A DNA stretch of 55,822 nt, taken from assembly GCA_016873615.1 (NCBI GenBank), contig VGWX01000006.1, positions 1 through 55,822 of the forward strand, read 5' to 3'. Under the pieces are notes generated by a model. That model was not told where the DNA came from. It worked only from the letters and a program-made list of their open reading frames with translations, and did not search any database. The translations under genes and the position numbers were made by a program. The DNA comes from Nitrospira sp. (lineage in GTDB: Bacteria; Nitrospirota; Thermodesulfovibrionia; Thermodesulfovibrionales; SM23-35). Within the stretch, counting starts at the first letter, position 1; each line of letters opens with the position of its first letter. Positions 33,940-42,489 of the stretch are shown here, piece by piece.

Positions 33940-34938
33940 ATGACTTACAGAAACATCCTGAGTGAATTTAAAAAGAAAAAGATACTCGTTGTCGGAGACC
34001 TGATACTCGACCGCTATATATGGGGGAAAGTAAGCAGGATATCTCCGGAAGCGCCTGTGCCGATTGTTGAGGTAACAGATGAAAATTTTCTTCTTGGAGG
34101 CGCTTCAAATGTAGCGAACAACATTGTTGCACTCGACGGACAAGTAACAATAGTTGGGGTTGCCGGTCATGACAGAAGCGGTGAAATTCTCAGAAAGATG
34201 CTTGAAGAAAGAGGCATAAAATGCGAAGGTGTCTTGTGGAGTGCAAGACCAACGACAGTGAAGGCCCGTGTAATAGCCCATAGTCAGCAGGTGGTAAGAT
34301 TTGACAGGGAAGACAAAGAGAAAGTTGAAGGAAAGGTTCTCAGGAAGCTTCTCAATTATATATCCGGCGCATTACCGGACCATGATGCTGTGATCATATC
34401 TGATTATAAAAAGGGTGTTGTATCATCCGAACTTGTGAGAGAGATCCTGAAACAATCAAGGCCAAAGAATATCTTTGTATCTGTTGATCCAAAGGTAGGT
34501 CATTTTCATTGTTATAAAAATGTTTCCTTGATCACACCGAATGTTATCGAGGCGTCTGCTGCATCAGGCATAGAAATTAAGGATGAAAAATCTCTTATAA
34601 ATGCAGGGAAGACACTTTTAAGAAAAATACCATGTGAGGCAGTTCTGATAACCCGCGGAGAACACGGCATGAGCCTTTTCAATAAGTATAAAGTAGTGCA
34701 CATCCCTACAGCAGCAAAAAATGTATACGATGTAACCGGAGCAGGAGATACTGTAATAGCGACCTTTACTCTTGCACACGCAACAGGAGCAAGTTTGGAA
34801 GAGTCTGCGGTTATTGCAAATCATGCAGCAGGTATTGTTGTCGGCGAAATCGGCACAGCAGTGGTCACTGCAGACGCACTGCGTAAGTCTTTAAACAATA
34901 ATCGCGGATTAAAGATAACAGAATCCTCTTACGCTTAA
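33940..34938 (+). CDS. rfaE1: D-glycero-beta-D-manno-heptose-7-phosphate kinase (RfaE1/HldE kinase domain)
   Basis: The 332-residue PfkB-family sugar kinase has N-terminal KKILVVGDLILDRYIWGKVS, SPEAPVPIVEV and GGASNVANNIVALG-like motifs specific to RfaE1, and the C-terminal DVTGAGDTVIATF with the catalytic Asp. It phosphorylates heptose-7-phosphate on the way to ADP-heptose for the LPS core. The adenylyltransferase half (RfaE2) is not fused and is not in the window. It fits the LPS gene block downstream. Confidence 0.92.
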   Translation: MTYRNILSEFKKKKILVVGDLILDRYIWGKVSRISPEAPVPIVEVTDENFLLGGASNVANNIVALDGQVTIVGVAGHDRSGEILRKMLEERGIKCEGVLWSARPTTVKARVIAHSQQVVRFDREDKEKVEGKVLRKLLNYISGALPDHDAVIISDYKKGVVSSELVREILKQSRPKNIFVSVDPKVGHFHCYKNVSLITPNVIEASAASGIEIKDEKSLINAGKTLLRKIPCEAVLITRGEHGMSLFNKYKVVHIPTAAKNVYDVTGAGDTVIATFTLAHATGASLEESAVIANHAAGIVVGEIGTAVVTADALRKSLNNNRGLKITESSYA

Positions 34939-34983
34939 GATTTCATCTCTGAAAATTAATCCAAATATCTATGGCAAAGGTCT

Positions 34984-35994
34984 ATGACTCGTAGAGCAAT
35001 AGCATTATTATCAGGCGGTCTTGACAGCACACTTGCAATCCTTACTGTGCTCAAACAGGGGATTGAGGTTAAGGCAATAAAATTTCAGATGCCCTTCGAT
35101 TGTGATGCATCTTCTCTAAACGATTTATTATCTGTTGGCCGGAGATTCGGCTTCGACGCAGAGATATGCAACCCTGGTGAAAAATTCCTTACTATTGTCA
35201 AAAACCCGCCGCATGGTTATGGAAAGAATATGAACCCATGCATCGATTGCAGAATCCTGATGCTGAAAGAAGCTAAATTGCGCATGGGCATGACAGGCGC
35301 GGAGTTTATCGTGACAGGTGAGGTTCTTGGCCAGAGGCCCATGAGCCAGAGAAAAGACATGCTCTACCATATAGACAAAGAGGCAGGCGTTGCCGGGCGG
35401 GTTTTAAGACCACTCAGTGCAAAGTTCCTGAAAATCACCTCGCCTGAAGCTGAGGGGATTATTGACAGGGAAAGGCTTTATGGATTCAGTGGACGCTCAA
35501 GAAAACCACAGATGGCGTTGGCAAGAGAATTCGGTCTCGATGCTTATCCTGCGCCTGCCGGCGGTTGTCTTCTTACTGAACCCAATTATGCACACAGGCT
35601 TAAAGACTTATTGACTTTTACTCCCTCTCCATCAGCAAGAGACATTGAGTTATTAAGGATAGGCAGGCACTTCAGATTATCACCGGTATGCAAGGTTATC
35701 GTGGGCAGGGATGAGGCTGAAAATGATGCAATAGAGTCGCTGTCAGCAGAGAAGGATTCTCTGCTAAGAGTCGAGGGATTTGGAAGCCCGGTTACATTAG
35801 TGACCGGAACGCTTACCGATGAAGCCTTGAAAATCGCAGCCTCTCTCTGTGCAAGGTATTCTGATGCAAAGGGTATTGCTGAGACAGAAGTCACTGTCCG
35901 TCAGGCTAACGATACATTCAAAATCATGGTTTCACCTGCAGGTAGCAAAACCATAGAGGCTATTAGGATAGAGAAAACAAAGAAAAACAAATAG
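34984..35994 (+). CDS. PP-loop ATPase related to tRNA-thiolation enzymes (MnmA/ThiI-like)
   Basis: The 336-residue product has the PP-loop SGGLDSTLAIL at the N-terminus, then MNPCIDCRILMLKEAK with a CxxC-type pair, and GEVLGQRPMSQRK, a pattern of the COG0482-related proteins often annotated as tRNA 4-thiouridine synthase or thiouridylase. The C-terminal part (220-336) resembles the NFACT-R/DUF814-type extension seen in these proteins. It lacks the ThiI THUMP domain. AAAGG lies before the ATG. The substrate is unknown; tRNA sulfuration is plausible. Confidence 0.7.
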   Translation: MTRRAIALLSGGLDSTLAILTVLKQGIEVKAIKFQMPFDCDASSLNDLLSVGRRFGFDAEICNPGEKFLTIVKNPPHGYGKNMNPCIDCRILMLKEAKLRMGMTGAEFIVTGEVLGQRPMSQRKDMLYHIDKEAGVAGRVLRPLSAKFLKITSPEAEGIIDRERLYGFSGRSRKPQMALAREFGLDAYPAPAGGCLLTEPNYAHRLKDLLTFTPSPSARDIELLRIGRHFRLSPVCKVIVGRDEAENDAIESLSAEKDSLLRVEGFGSPVTLVTGTLTDEALKIAASLCARYSDAKGIAETEVTVRQANDTFKIMVSPAGSKTIEAIRIEKTKKNK

Positions 35995-36013
35995 AAATAA
36001 TTTGTGATAATGG

Positions 36014-36135
36014 CTGAGGATAAAGTATTTGAGCGGATTTTTTTGCAGATAGTCAAATACAGAATGTGAAAATAAAGAGGCAAAAACCTCGCAGGGAGGA
36101 ACGACCGAGAATGAGCGCAAATACTTTATCTTCAG
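36014..36135 (+). repeat. Structured dispersed element, copy C (between convergent genes)
   Basis: Arms 36014-36031 and 36118-36135 pair over 18 bp with one G-T wobble. The core matches copies A and B. The inner helix is TTTTTGCA (36040-36047) with GGCAAAAA (36079-36086): the first C-G pair of the other copies is T-A here, a second compensatory change; the last pair is lost. It lies between the PP-loop ATPase gene (ending 35994) and the leftward hisF (ending 36162). Confidence 0.72.
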
Positions 36136-36161
36136 TTTATTCAGAAATATTTTTGTGATGT

Positions 36162-37001
36162 CTAAAGCCTGACAATAATACCCCTGGACTTCAGATATTC
36201 CTTTGCTTCCCTTATTGTATATTCCCTGTAATGGAATATAGATGCTGCAAGGGCTGCATCTGCCTTTCCCTCTGACAGGCCTTCATAGATATGCTCAAGT
36301 GTGCCAACCCCTCCTGAGGCTATTACAGGGATACCGACAGCCTCTGATATGGCACGGGTCAATTCAATATCATATCCGTCCTTGGTGCCGTCATTATCCA
36401 TACTTGTCAGCATGATCTCACCTGCCCCAAGTTCCTCCATCTTTTTTGCCCATTGCACAGCGTCTATAAGTTTCATTTTTCTGCCGCCATGAGTTGATAT
36501 AGCCCATGTCAATTCATCAGTTGGAAATTTCAAACAGACATCTTTTAACGCCGGATCATCAAACCAGGCTTCACCATCAGCATCAGACATACCATCTCTT
36601 ACCCTCTTTGCGTCGACAGCAATAACTATGCACTGACTGCCGAATTTTTCAGCGGCCCTGCTTATAAAATACGGGTCTTTTACAGCAGTCGTGTTTACCG
36701 AAACCTTATCGCATCCTGCGTTCAAAAGATCCCTGATATCCTCGAGTGTCTTGATGCCTCCACCGACTGTAAGAGGCATAAAAACATCCTCTGCGGTTTT
36801 CATAACAACATCCAGAATAATCTGTCTCTTTTCATGGGAGGCAGTAATATCAAGGAATACAAGCTCATCAGCCCCCTGCTCGTCGTAAAACTTCGCATTC
36901 TCAACAGGATCGCCTGCATCACGGAGGTTTATGAAGCTGACCCCTTTGACGACCCGGCCGTCTTTGACATCGAGACAGGGTATGATCCTTTTAGCTAACA
37001 T
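36162..37001 (-). CDS. hisF: Imidazole glycerol phosphate synthase subunit HisF
   Basis: The 279-residue product is the cyclase subunit that makes imidazole-glycerol phosphate and AICAR in histidine synthesis. [20 protein letters not shown] with the catalytic Asp11 and the second catalytic Asp in LLTSM-type [16 protein letters not shown] are present. The usual length is 250-260; an insert of about 20-25 residues (around 146-172, [17 protein letters not shown]...) precedes ISTHGGRK. It overlaps hisA by 11 nt. The glutaminase partner HisH is not in the window. Confidence 0.94.
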   Translation of the reverse strand: MLAKRIIPCLDVKDGRVVKGVSFINLRDAGDPVENAKFYDEQGADELVFLDITASHEKRQIILDVVMKTAEDVFMPLTVGGGIKTLEDIRDLLNAGCDKVSVNTTAVKDPYFISRAAEKFGSQCIVIAVDAKRVRDGMSDADGEAWFDDPALKDVCLKFPTDELTWAISTHGGRKMKLIDAVQWAKKMEELGAGEIMLTSMDNDGTKDGYDIELTRAISEAVGIPVIASGGVGTLEHIYEGLSEGKADAALAASIFHYREYTIREAKEYLKSRGIIVRL

Positions 37002-37722
37002 CCTTCCCCTCAGTAATTCTCATCGCTTCTTTTAAGTCTAATGCGCCTGAATAGATTGCTTTCCCTGTTATTGCTCCCCAGAGATTTTTTATCCTCATAA
37101 GATTCTTTATATCTTCAAGGCATGAGACGCCACCCGAGGCAATGACAGGGATTTTCACGCTTTCCACCATTTCCCCTGTTGCCTCGATATTCGGACCGCT
37201 AAGCATACCATCCCTGCTTATGTCCGTGTAGATAATTCCGGAGACACCCACCATCTCCAGGCGCTTTGCCAATTCTTTTGCCTTAACCGATGTAACTTCC
37301 TCCCAGCCCTTAATAGCCACCTTTCCATCCATTGCATCAATGCCTATGAGAACTTTTCCGGGATATTTATTGCACGCATAGGTCAGGAATTCCGGATCTT
37401 CTATTGCTGCAGTCCCGATTATTATTCTGTCTATGCCTGCAGAAAAAAGGTTCATGACATTCCCGATATTTCGTATCCCGCCTCCCACCTGCAGCGCTAT
37501 CTTCACTGACTGTCTGATCTTCATTATCGCCTGGATATTTTTCTGGCTGCCGGTAAAAGCGCCGTCGAGGTCGACGATGTGAAGGAGCCTGGCGCCGTAA
37601 GACTCCCATCTTTTCGCAGTATTTGCGGGATCATTCGAATATGTTGTTACAGCCTCTTTTTTACCCTGAAGGAGCCTGACACACTGGCCGTCTTTTAAAT
37701 CTATTGCTGGAATAACAAGCAT
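36991..37722 (-). CDS. hisA: Phosphoribosylformimino-5-aminoimidazole carboxamide ribotide isomerase
   Basis: The 243-residue (beta/alpha)8 isomerase of histidine synthesis begins [19 protein letters not shown] with catalytic Asp8; VGGGIRNI and the second catalytic Asp region [16 protein letters not shown] are present. The length is normal. It is co-transcribed with hisF and overlaps it by 11 nt. Confidence 0.95.
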   Translation of the reverse strand: MLVIPAIDLKDGQCVRLLQGKKEAVTTYSNDPANTAKRWESYGARLLHIVDLDGAFTGSQKNIQAIMKIRQSVKIALQVGGGIRNIGNVMNLFSAGIDRIIIGTAAIEDPEFLTYACNKYPGKVLIGIDAMDGKVAIKGWEEVTSVKAKELAKRLEMVGVSGIIYTDISRDGMLSGPNIEATGEMVESVKIPVIASGGVSCLEDIKNLMRIKNLWGAITGKAIYSGALDLKEAMRITEGKDVS

Positions 37723-37749
37723 GAATTAATATACCATAAAGAAAAGCAT

Positions 37750-38520
37750 ATGCAAACGACCTCCGATAACAAAATGAAAAAGATACGGATGAAAATACTT
37801 TATTTTTTTCTCTGGTTTCTTATATCAGCCACTTCTATTGCCTATGCTGATCCATTTACAATACCTGAAAAGTTTGTCTATGACTTAACATGGACAGGTA
37901 TAAAGGCCGGCACAGCATCCCTCGAACTGATAAACGATGGAGATAAGCTCAAAATCATTTCCACTGCGCAATCCGCAAAATGGGTGTCTGTTTTTTATAC
38001 TGTTGACGATAGAATAGAAAGCATCCTTTCCAAGACCTCTTCCCCATTTCTTATTGGACAGCCAATAAGTTATAGAATGAAGATTAGAGAAGGAAGACAC
38101 AGGAGGGATAAGGAAGTTATTTTCGACCATACAAACGGCAGCGCTAAATATATAGACTATCTTAACAATGAAAAGAAGGAATTTGTTATTCCTCCTGTTG
38201 TTTATGACCCGATATCAAGTTTCTATTATCTGAGAACACTCAAACTTATCACAGGTAAATCTGTTTATGTGACTATTTTTGACAGCAAGAAAGTCTGGAA
38301 TGTCGAAGTACAGGTGTTGAGAAAAGAACAAGTAATCCTGCCGATTGGCACATTCGATACGCTTGTCGTGAAGCCATTAATGAAATCAGAAGGTATATTT
38401 TATCGGAAAGGCGAAATACTCATATGGCTCACAGATGATATTAAACATATCCCTGTTAAGTTACAGACAAAGGTAGCAGTCGGAAGTATCACAGCGACAC
38501 TCGTCCAGGGCTATTATTAG
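37750..38520 (+). CDS. DUF3108 periplasmic protein
   Basis: The 256-residue product has a signal peptide around residues 14-33 (ILYFFLWFLISATSIAYA); ATG 37774 would shorten the N-terminus to MKKIRMK. The body EKFVYDLTWTGIKAGTASLE, then VDDRIESIL, YDPISSFYYLRTL and the final LQTKVAVGSITATLVQ match DUF3108, a periplasmic beta-rich family often near LPS or polysaccharide genes. Function is unknown. It starts the glycosyltransferase block. Confidence 0.8.
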   Translation: MQTTSDNKMKKIRMKILYFFLWFLISATSIAYADPFTIPEKFVYDLTWTGIKAGTASLELINDGDKLKIISTAQSAKWVSVFYTVDDRIESILSKTSSPFLIGQPISYRMKIREGRHRRDKEVIFDHTNGSAKYIDYLNNEKKEFVIPPVVYDPISSFYYLRTLKLITGKSVYVTIFDSKKVWNVEVQVLRKEQVILPIGTFDTLVVKPLMKSEGIFYRKGEILIWLTDDIKHIPVKLQTKVAVGSITATLVQGYY

Positions 38521-38590
38521 AGTTCCTATGTGACCCGTCCGCTTTTTTATAATCTTATAATTGTTTATACTATGAAAAATAGGACTATCA

Positions 38591-39382
38591 TTGAAAGTAT
38601 CTCTTATAATAACAACCTTTAACAATCCCATCGCCCTTAAAAAGGCGTTGAATAGCATTTTGAGCCAGACGAGGCTGCCTGATGAAGTATTTATAGCAGA
38701 CGATGGTTCAGATAAAGATACCTTTCATACAGTAGAAAATTTTTCTGAGATTTCTCCCTTTCCTGTAGTTCATGTATGGCATGAGCATAAAGGGTTCAGA
38801 GCTGCAAAAATTCGTAATGAGGCAATAAAAAAATCATCAGGGGAGTATATTATACTTTTAGATGGCGATTGTATTGTAAATCGATATTTTATATCAGACC
38901 ACTTATTGTTAGCAGAAAAGGGGTGCTTTATACAGGGGAAAAGGGTGCTTGTCGGTAAAGGGGACGAAGCAGTCTTTAATCATGAACATGCTAATTCATT
39001 CATGACATTGATTAAGATGGCTTTAACAGGAAAGATTTCTAATGTCCATCATTTAATTCGCCTTCCCAATATGTTTGTGATTAAGAATAGAAGACTTAAG
39101 GGAATAAAATCATGTAATATGAGCTTTTTAAAGAAAGATATAATAATCGTCAATGGATTTAATGAAGATTTTGAGGGCTGGGGGAATGAGGATTCTGAAC
39201 TTGCATGTAGATTTTTTAAATATGGAACCAAAAAAAAAGTATCTCCCTTCATGGCAATATGTTTTCATTTATGGCATCCAACTAACAGAGTCATACCCGA
39301 CAGGAATAAACAACTTTTTTTAGAGGCTATTGCGTCAAAAGAATATTATTGTAGAAATGGACTTGTTAAAAGGTCAGAATAA
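38591..39382 (+). CDS. Glycosyltransferase family 2 (with galactosyltransferase-like C-terminus)
   Basis: The 263-residue product is a GT-A fold enzyme: KVSLIITTFNNPIALKKALN, the acidic DDGSD, LLDGDCIVN (DxD-type) and a C-terminal FEGWGNEDSELACRFF motif like the GT27/Glyco_transf_7C region of chondroitin or LPS glycosyltransferases. The likely start is TTG 38591, six bases after AGGA. It should add a sugar in LPS core or O-antigen synthesis on the cytosolic side. It overlaps the ligase gene by 26 nt. Confidence 0.82.
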   Translation: MKVSLIITTFNNPIALKKALNSILSQTRLPDEVFIADDGSDKDTFHTVENFSEISPFPVVHVWHEHKGFRAAKIRNEAIKKSSGEYIILLDGDCIVNRYFISDHLLLAEKGCFIQGKRVLVGKGDEAVFNHEHANSFMTLIKMALTGKISNVHHLIRLPNMFVIKNRRLKGIKSCNMSFLKKDIIIVNGFNEDFEGWGNEDSELACRFFKYGTKKKVSPFMAICFHLWHPTNRVIPDRNKQLFLEAIASKEYYCRNGLVKRSE

Positions 39383-40655
39383 CAAACTCCTGGAGATCTT
39401 TCTCATGCTCTACGTTCTTTTTCTTCTTACCTCGAAGAGCGCGCTTTATTTTCCTATGGCCGGCCTGGCTATCCTCGCATTCAGTCGTTTGCTGAAGAAC
39501 CCCAAGTCACTTTACTATCCGGCCTTCCTCAAGCAGTTAATCCTTTTTGGAGCGGTTCTCTTGTGCTGGCAGACAATCACTCTGGTGATAAACGGCACTC
39601 CTGTCGAAACACTGGGGGACCCATCTCGGAGGATGCTGTATCTTTTTCCCCTCTTCGTCCTCCCTGTCATTCCTATCAATGAAGAAAAAGATTTTGCGCT
39701 TGTGAGAAGGACAGTGAGCCTTCTTCTCATGGCCGTTGCACTTATCATTCTTCTCGGTGTGCTTCAGAATGCCCTGGAGATCAAGTATCCCTTCCCTAAA
39801 CAGCCTTATAACGGGAAAGCCCTGGTTGGGTTTTTCGGGCATCACATCGATGCGGGAGGGTTCTTCAGTATGCTGGCGATTCTTTCGCTATGTCTTGTCC
39901 TCTTCTGGCGGAAATCGAGAGGGATCAATATCCTCCTCCTGCTCCTCTCATTCATCTTCTTGACGGGGGTATTCCTGAGCCTCGCGAGGACATACTACAT
40001 ATCGCTGCTTTTCATAGTTCCGGCTGTCTTCGCGAGAGGGAACAGGAGGATAGCCATCATAGGCCTTTCCGCCGTAATTGTATTTGTGTTGGCGGTCTTC
40101 ATCCTCATACCCAATATAAGGGAGAGGGCCTTCAGTGTCGCCGATCTGGAGAGGAATCCGAGCAATCTGGAGAGGCTCTATATCTGGAAGACGGCAGGGG
40201 ATATAATAAAAGAGCATCCCGTATTGGGCATAGGCTTTAGGCAGTGGAGGGAAAGGTTCAGCGATTACTCGGGGAAATATGCAAGTTCCTGGGAGTTTAC
40301 TGAGGCAGCCCTTCACCATGCTCATAACCTCTATCTCACGGTAGCAGCGGAGACAGGGATCGTGGGACTTTTTCTGTTTATGGTTTTCTGGGCGTATCTC
40401 CTGATGGCGATATGGAGGTGCACCCGTAGTTCACCCGGAGGGAGTTTTGAGAACGCCCTCGCTTTGGGCATATTCTTTGGCCTTCTGAATTTCTTGATCG
40501 GCGGCCTATTTGAGGACAATCTTGAAAAGTCTGTGAATATTTCCCTGATTTCATTTCTCTCCGGTCTCGTGTTCTTTCTGCACGCAGGAAAAACAGAGAG
40601 GCCGGTTCAGGGTGAGTGCCGTGATGGAAAGAGGTTCCATGCAGACCGGGAATGA
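39357..40655 (+). CDS. O-antigen ligase / Wzy-type membrane protein (WaaL-like)
   Basis: The product is about 432 residues from ATG 39357 (TTG 39330 is possible). Some 10-12 transmembrane segments and the Wzy_C signature region RLYIWKTAGDIIKEHPVLGI, then ALHHAHNLYLTVAAETGIVG with the conserved His pair, identify an O-antigen ligase/polymerase-family protein. It acts in the inner membrane, transferring O-polysaccharide to the lipid A core. By eye the gene is richer in G and C than the flanking glycosyltransferases, which may point to separate origin. Confidence 0.85.
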   Translation: MDLLKGQNNKLLEIFLMLYVLFLLTSKSALYFPMAGLAILAFSRLLKNPKSLYYPAFLKQLILFGAVLLCWQTITLVINGTPVETLGDPSRRMLYLFPLFVLPVIPINEEKDFALVRRTVSLLLMAVALIILLGVLQNALEIKYPFPKQPYNGKALVGFFGHHIDAGGFFSMLAILSLCLVLFWRKSRGINILLLLLSFIFLTGVFLSLARTYYISLLFIVPAVFARGNRRIAIIGLSAVIVFVLAVFILIPNIRERAFSVADLERNPSNLERLYIWKTAGDIIKEHPVLGIGFRQWRERFSDYSGKYASSWEFTEAALHHAHNLYLTVAAETGIVGLFLFMVFWAYLLMAIWRCTRSSPGGSFENALALGIFFGLLNFLIGGLFEDNLEKSVNISLISFLSGLVFFLHAGKTERPVQGECRDGKRFHADRE

Positions 40656-40674
40656 AACAAGGAATGTTTCTCTG

Positions 40675-41427
40675 ATGAAACTCTCGGTAGCCATTATCAC
40701 AAAAAATGAGGAGAAAAATCTCCCTGACTGTCTGAAAAGTGTCTCCTTTGCAGATGATATTATCGTAGTAGTTGATTCAAGGAGCACGGATAGAACTGCA
40801 GAGATCGCTGAAAAGTTTGGATGCAGAGTTTTTGTTGAAGATTGGAAAGGTGACGGTCCTCAGAAAAACAGTGCTATAGACAAATGTAAATATGAGTGGG
40901 CGCTTATCCTTGATGCTGATGAAAGAATCCCAGATGAAACAAAGCACGAGATTATACGTGTAATAAATAATTCTGATGCTGCTGATGCATATAATTTTCC
41001 GAGGAAAAATTATTTTCACGGCAAATGGATAAAACATTGCGGCTGGTGGCCGGATACGATCATCAGGCTCGCAAAGAAGAGCAGGGGCACGTTTAAATCA
41101 ATTACACATGGAAAGTGGGCAACCGATGGAAGAGTGGTGACGTTAAATAGTCCTATAGAACACTTCAGCTTTAAGACCTATTCAGACATGGTTAGAGTGA
41201 TGGAGGGAAGATCAAGTGAAATGGCTAAGGAGATGCATGCAGCAGGCCGTCGTGCCACCATCATAACTCCCTTTATACATGGGATCGCTATGTTTGTTAA
41301 GATTTACCTGATTCGGCTGGGTTTCCTCGAAGGACTTGACGGTTTTATGATTTCTCTTACAAGAGCAGGCGGAACATTTTTGAAATATGCAAAACTCCTT
41401 GAACTCCAGCGTGAAGAAAAAAAATAA
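40675..41427 (+). CDS. WaaE/KdtX-type LPS core glycosyltransferase (GT2)
   Basis: The product is about 250 residues from ATG 40675; the longer frame from 40612 overlaps the ligase. KLSVAIITKNEEKNLPDCLK, VVVDSRSTDRTAEIA, ALILDADERIP and YNFPRKNYFHGKWIKHCGWW are typical of the WaaE (beta-1,4-glucosyltransferase) group of GT2 enzymes. It would add glucose or a related sugar to the heptose region of the core, consistent with rfaE1 upstream. Confidence 0.85.
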   Translation: MKLSVAIITKNEEKNLPDCLKSVSFADDIIVVVDSRSTDRTAEIAEKFGCRVFVEDWKGDGPQKNSAIDKCKYEWALILDADERIPDETKHEIIRVINNSDAADAYNFPRKNYFHGKWIKHCGWWPDTIIRLAKKSRGTFKSITHGKWATDGRVVTLNSPIEHFSFKTYSDMVRVMEGRSSEMAKEMHAAGRRATIITPFIHGIAMFVKIYLIRLGFLEGLDGFMISLTRAGGTFLKYAKLLELQREEKK

Positions 41428-41578
41428 AGAACAAAGGTATAACTTTCTTTTTATCTTCGGCACAAGACCTCAGGCAATTAAACTGGCTCCTCTCATAGTG
41501 AAGCTTAAAGATTTTGGCAATGTTCGAATCTATGTGACAGGGCGGCATAGAGGAAGATTTGCATGGACGTTGGCATAG
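41387..41578 (+). pseudogene. UDP-GlcNAc 2-epimerase (WecB) N-terminal remnant
   Basis: The frame contains YNFLFIFGTRPQAIKLAPLI followed by VKLKDFGNVRIYVTGRHRGRF, the first 40-45 residues of WecB-type epimerases (family pattern FGTRPEAIKMAP ... VTGQHR). It then runs into the start of the next glycosyltransferase at 41563 and ends. The remaining about 320 residues of the epimerase are absent, so it is a deletion scar. It overlaps the end of the WaaE-like gene by 41 nt. Confidence 0.7.
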
Positions 41579-42378
41579 TAATTCCAGTCTTCAACCAGCT
41601 TCACTTCACAAAAATTTGTTTGGAGAGTCTGCGCGAAACGGTTGCATCGACTGTACAAATCGTGGTCATTGACAACGGTTCGACTGATGGAACTGCAGAA
41701 TATCTGGCAGCATACCCAAAAATAAGAGTGATTACAAATAAGGACAATCAGGGATGTGCAGTTGCATGGAACCAGGGGGTTAGGGCATCTCATGCGTCAT
41801 GGATCGCTATTCTGAACAATGATGTTATCCTTCCAAATAATTGGCTTGATGGTCTTCTTGATTTTGCAAGCGAGAAAGATGCGGACATCGTCAGCCCTGC
41901 TTTTAGGGAAGGGGAGTATAACTATGACATTGCAGAATACTCAGAAGACTATGTCCGATGTATGCACTCTGTTGCACGTATGGGGATTGCGCAGGGGATA
42001 TGCTTCATGGTGAAACGGCGCGTTTTCGAGCGGATCGGCATGTTCGACGAAACCTTTAAGATAGGCCAATTCGAGGATGCTGACTTTTTCCGCCGGGCAA
42101 AAATTGCAGGACTTATTTTAGGGACAACCGGACGGTCTTTCATACACCATTTTGCCTCTATCACTCAAAATTCGATTCGTAAGGAAGCAAACGTGAAGCC
42201 ATACGAAGCGGAAAATCGCGCTTATTTCCGCAGAAAATGGAGACTGACATGGTGGAAAAGGTTTCCTGTGAGAAGATACGTTAAGCTACGGGATTTCTGG
42301 TGGCGGGTATCAGAGAAAACCATATACGGCCATACCTTGATAGAAAAGTGGATTGATGGACGGTTACGTTATTTCTAA
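41563..42378 (+). CDS. Glycosyltransferase family 2
   Basis: The 271-residue product starts MDVGIVIPVFNQLHFTKICL, with VVIDNGSTDGTAEYLA, NQGCAVAWNQGV and AILNNDVILPNNW, the GT-A nucleotide-sugar and metal motifs of rhamnosyl-type GT2 enzymes. FDETFKIGQFEDADFFRRAK is the catalytic E-D region. It is probably an O-antigen enzyme. The start lies inside the epimerase remnant, so the original promoter and 5' region have been rearranged. Confidence 0.85.
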   Translation: MDVGIVIPVFNQLHFTKICLESLRETVASTVQIVVIDNGSTDGTAEYLAAYPKIRVITNKDNQGCAVAWNQGVRASHASWIAILNNDVILPNNWLDGLLDFASEKDADIVSPAFREGEYNYDIAEYSEDYVRCMHSVARMGIAQGICFMVKRRVFERIGMFDETFKIGQFEDADFFRRAKIAGLILGTTGRSFIHHFASITQNSIRKEANVKPYEAENRAYFRRKWRLTWWKRFPVRRYVKLRDFWWRVSEKTIYGHTLIEKWIDGRLRYF

Positions 42379-42489
42379 TTACTGTACTAATTTATTTATA
42401 AGCCATATAATTTATGTAGTTTTTGATAATTTGGAGGTTCAGAGGCAAAGGCAAAAATCACATTCGGTTCTTTTATGGCTATATAAAAC

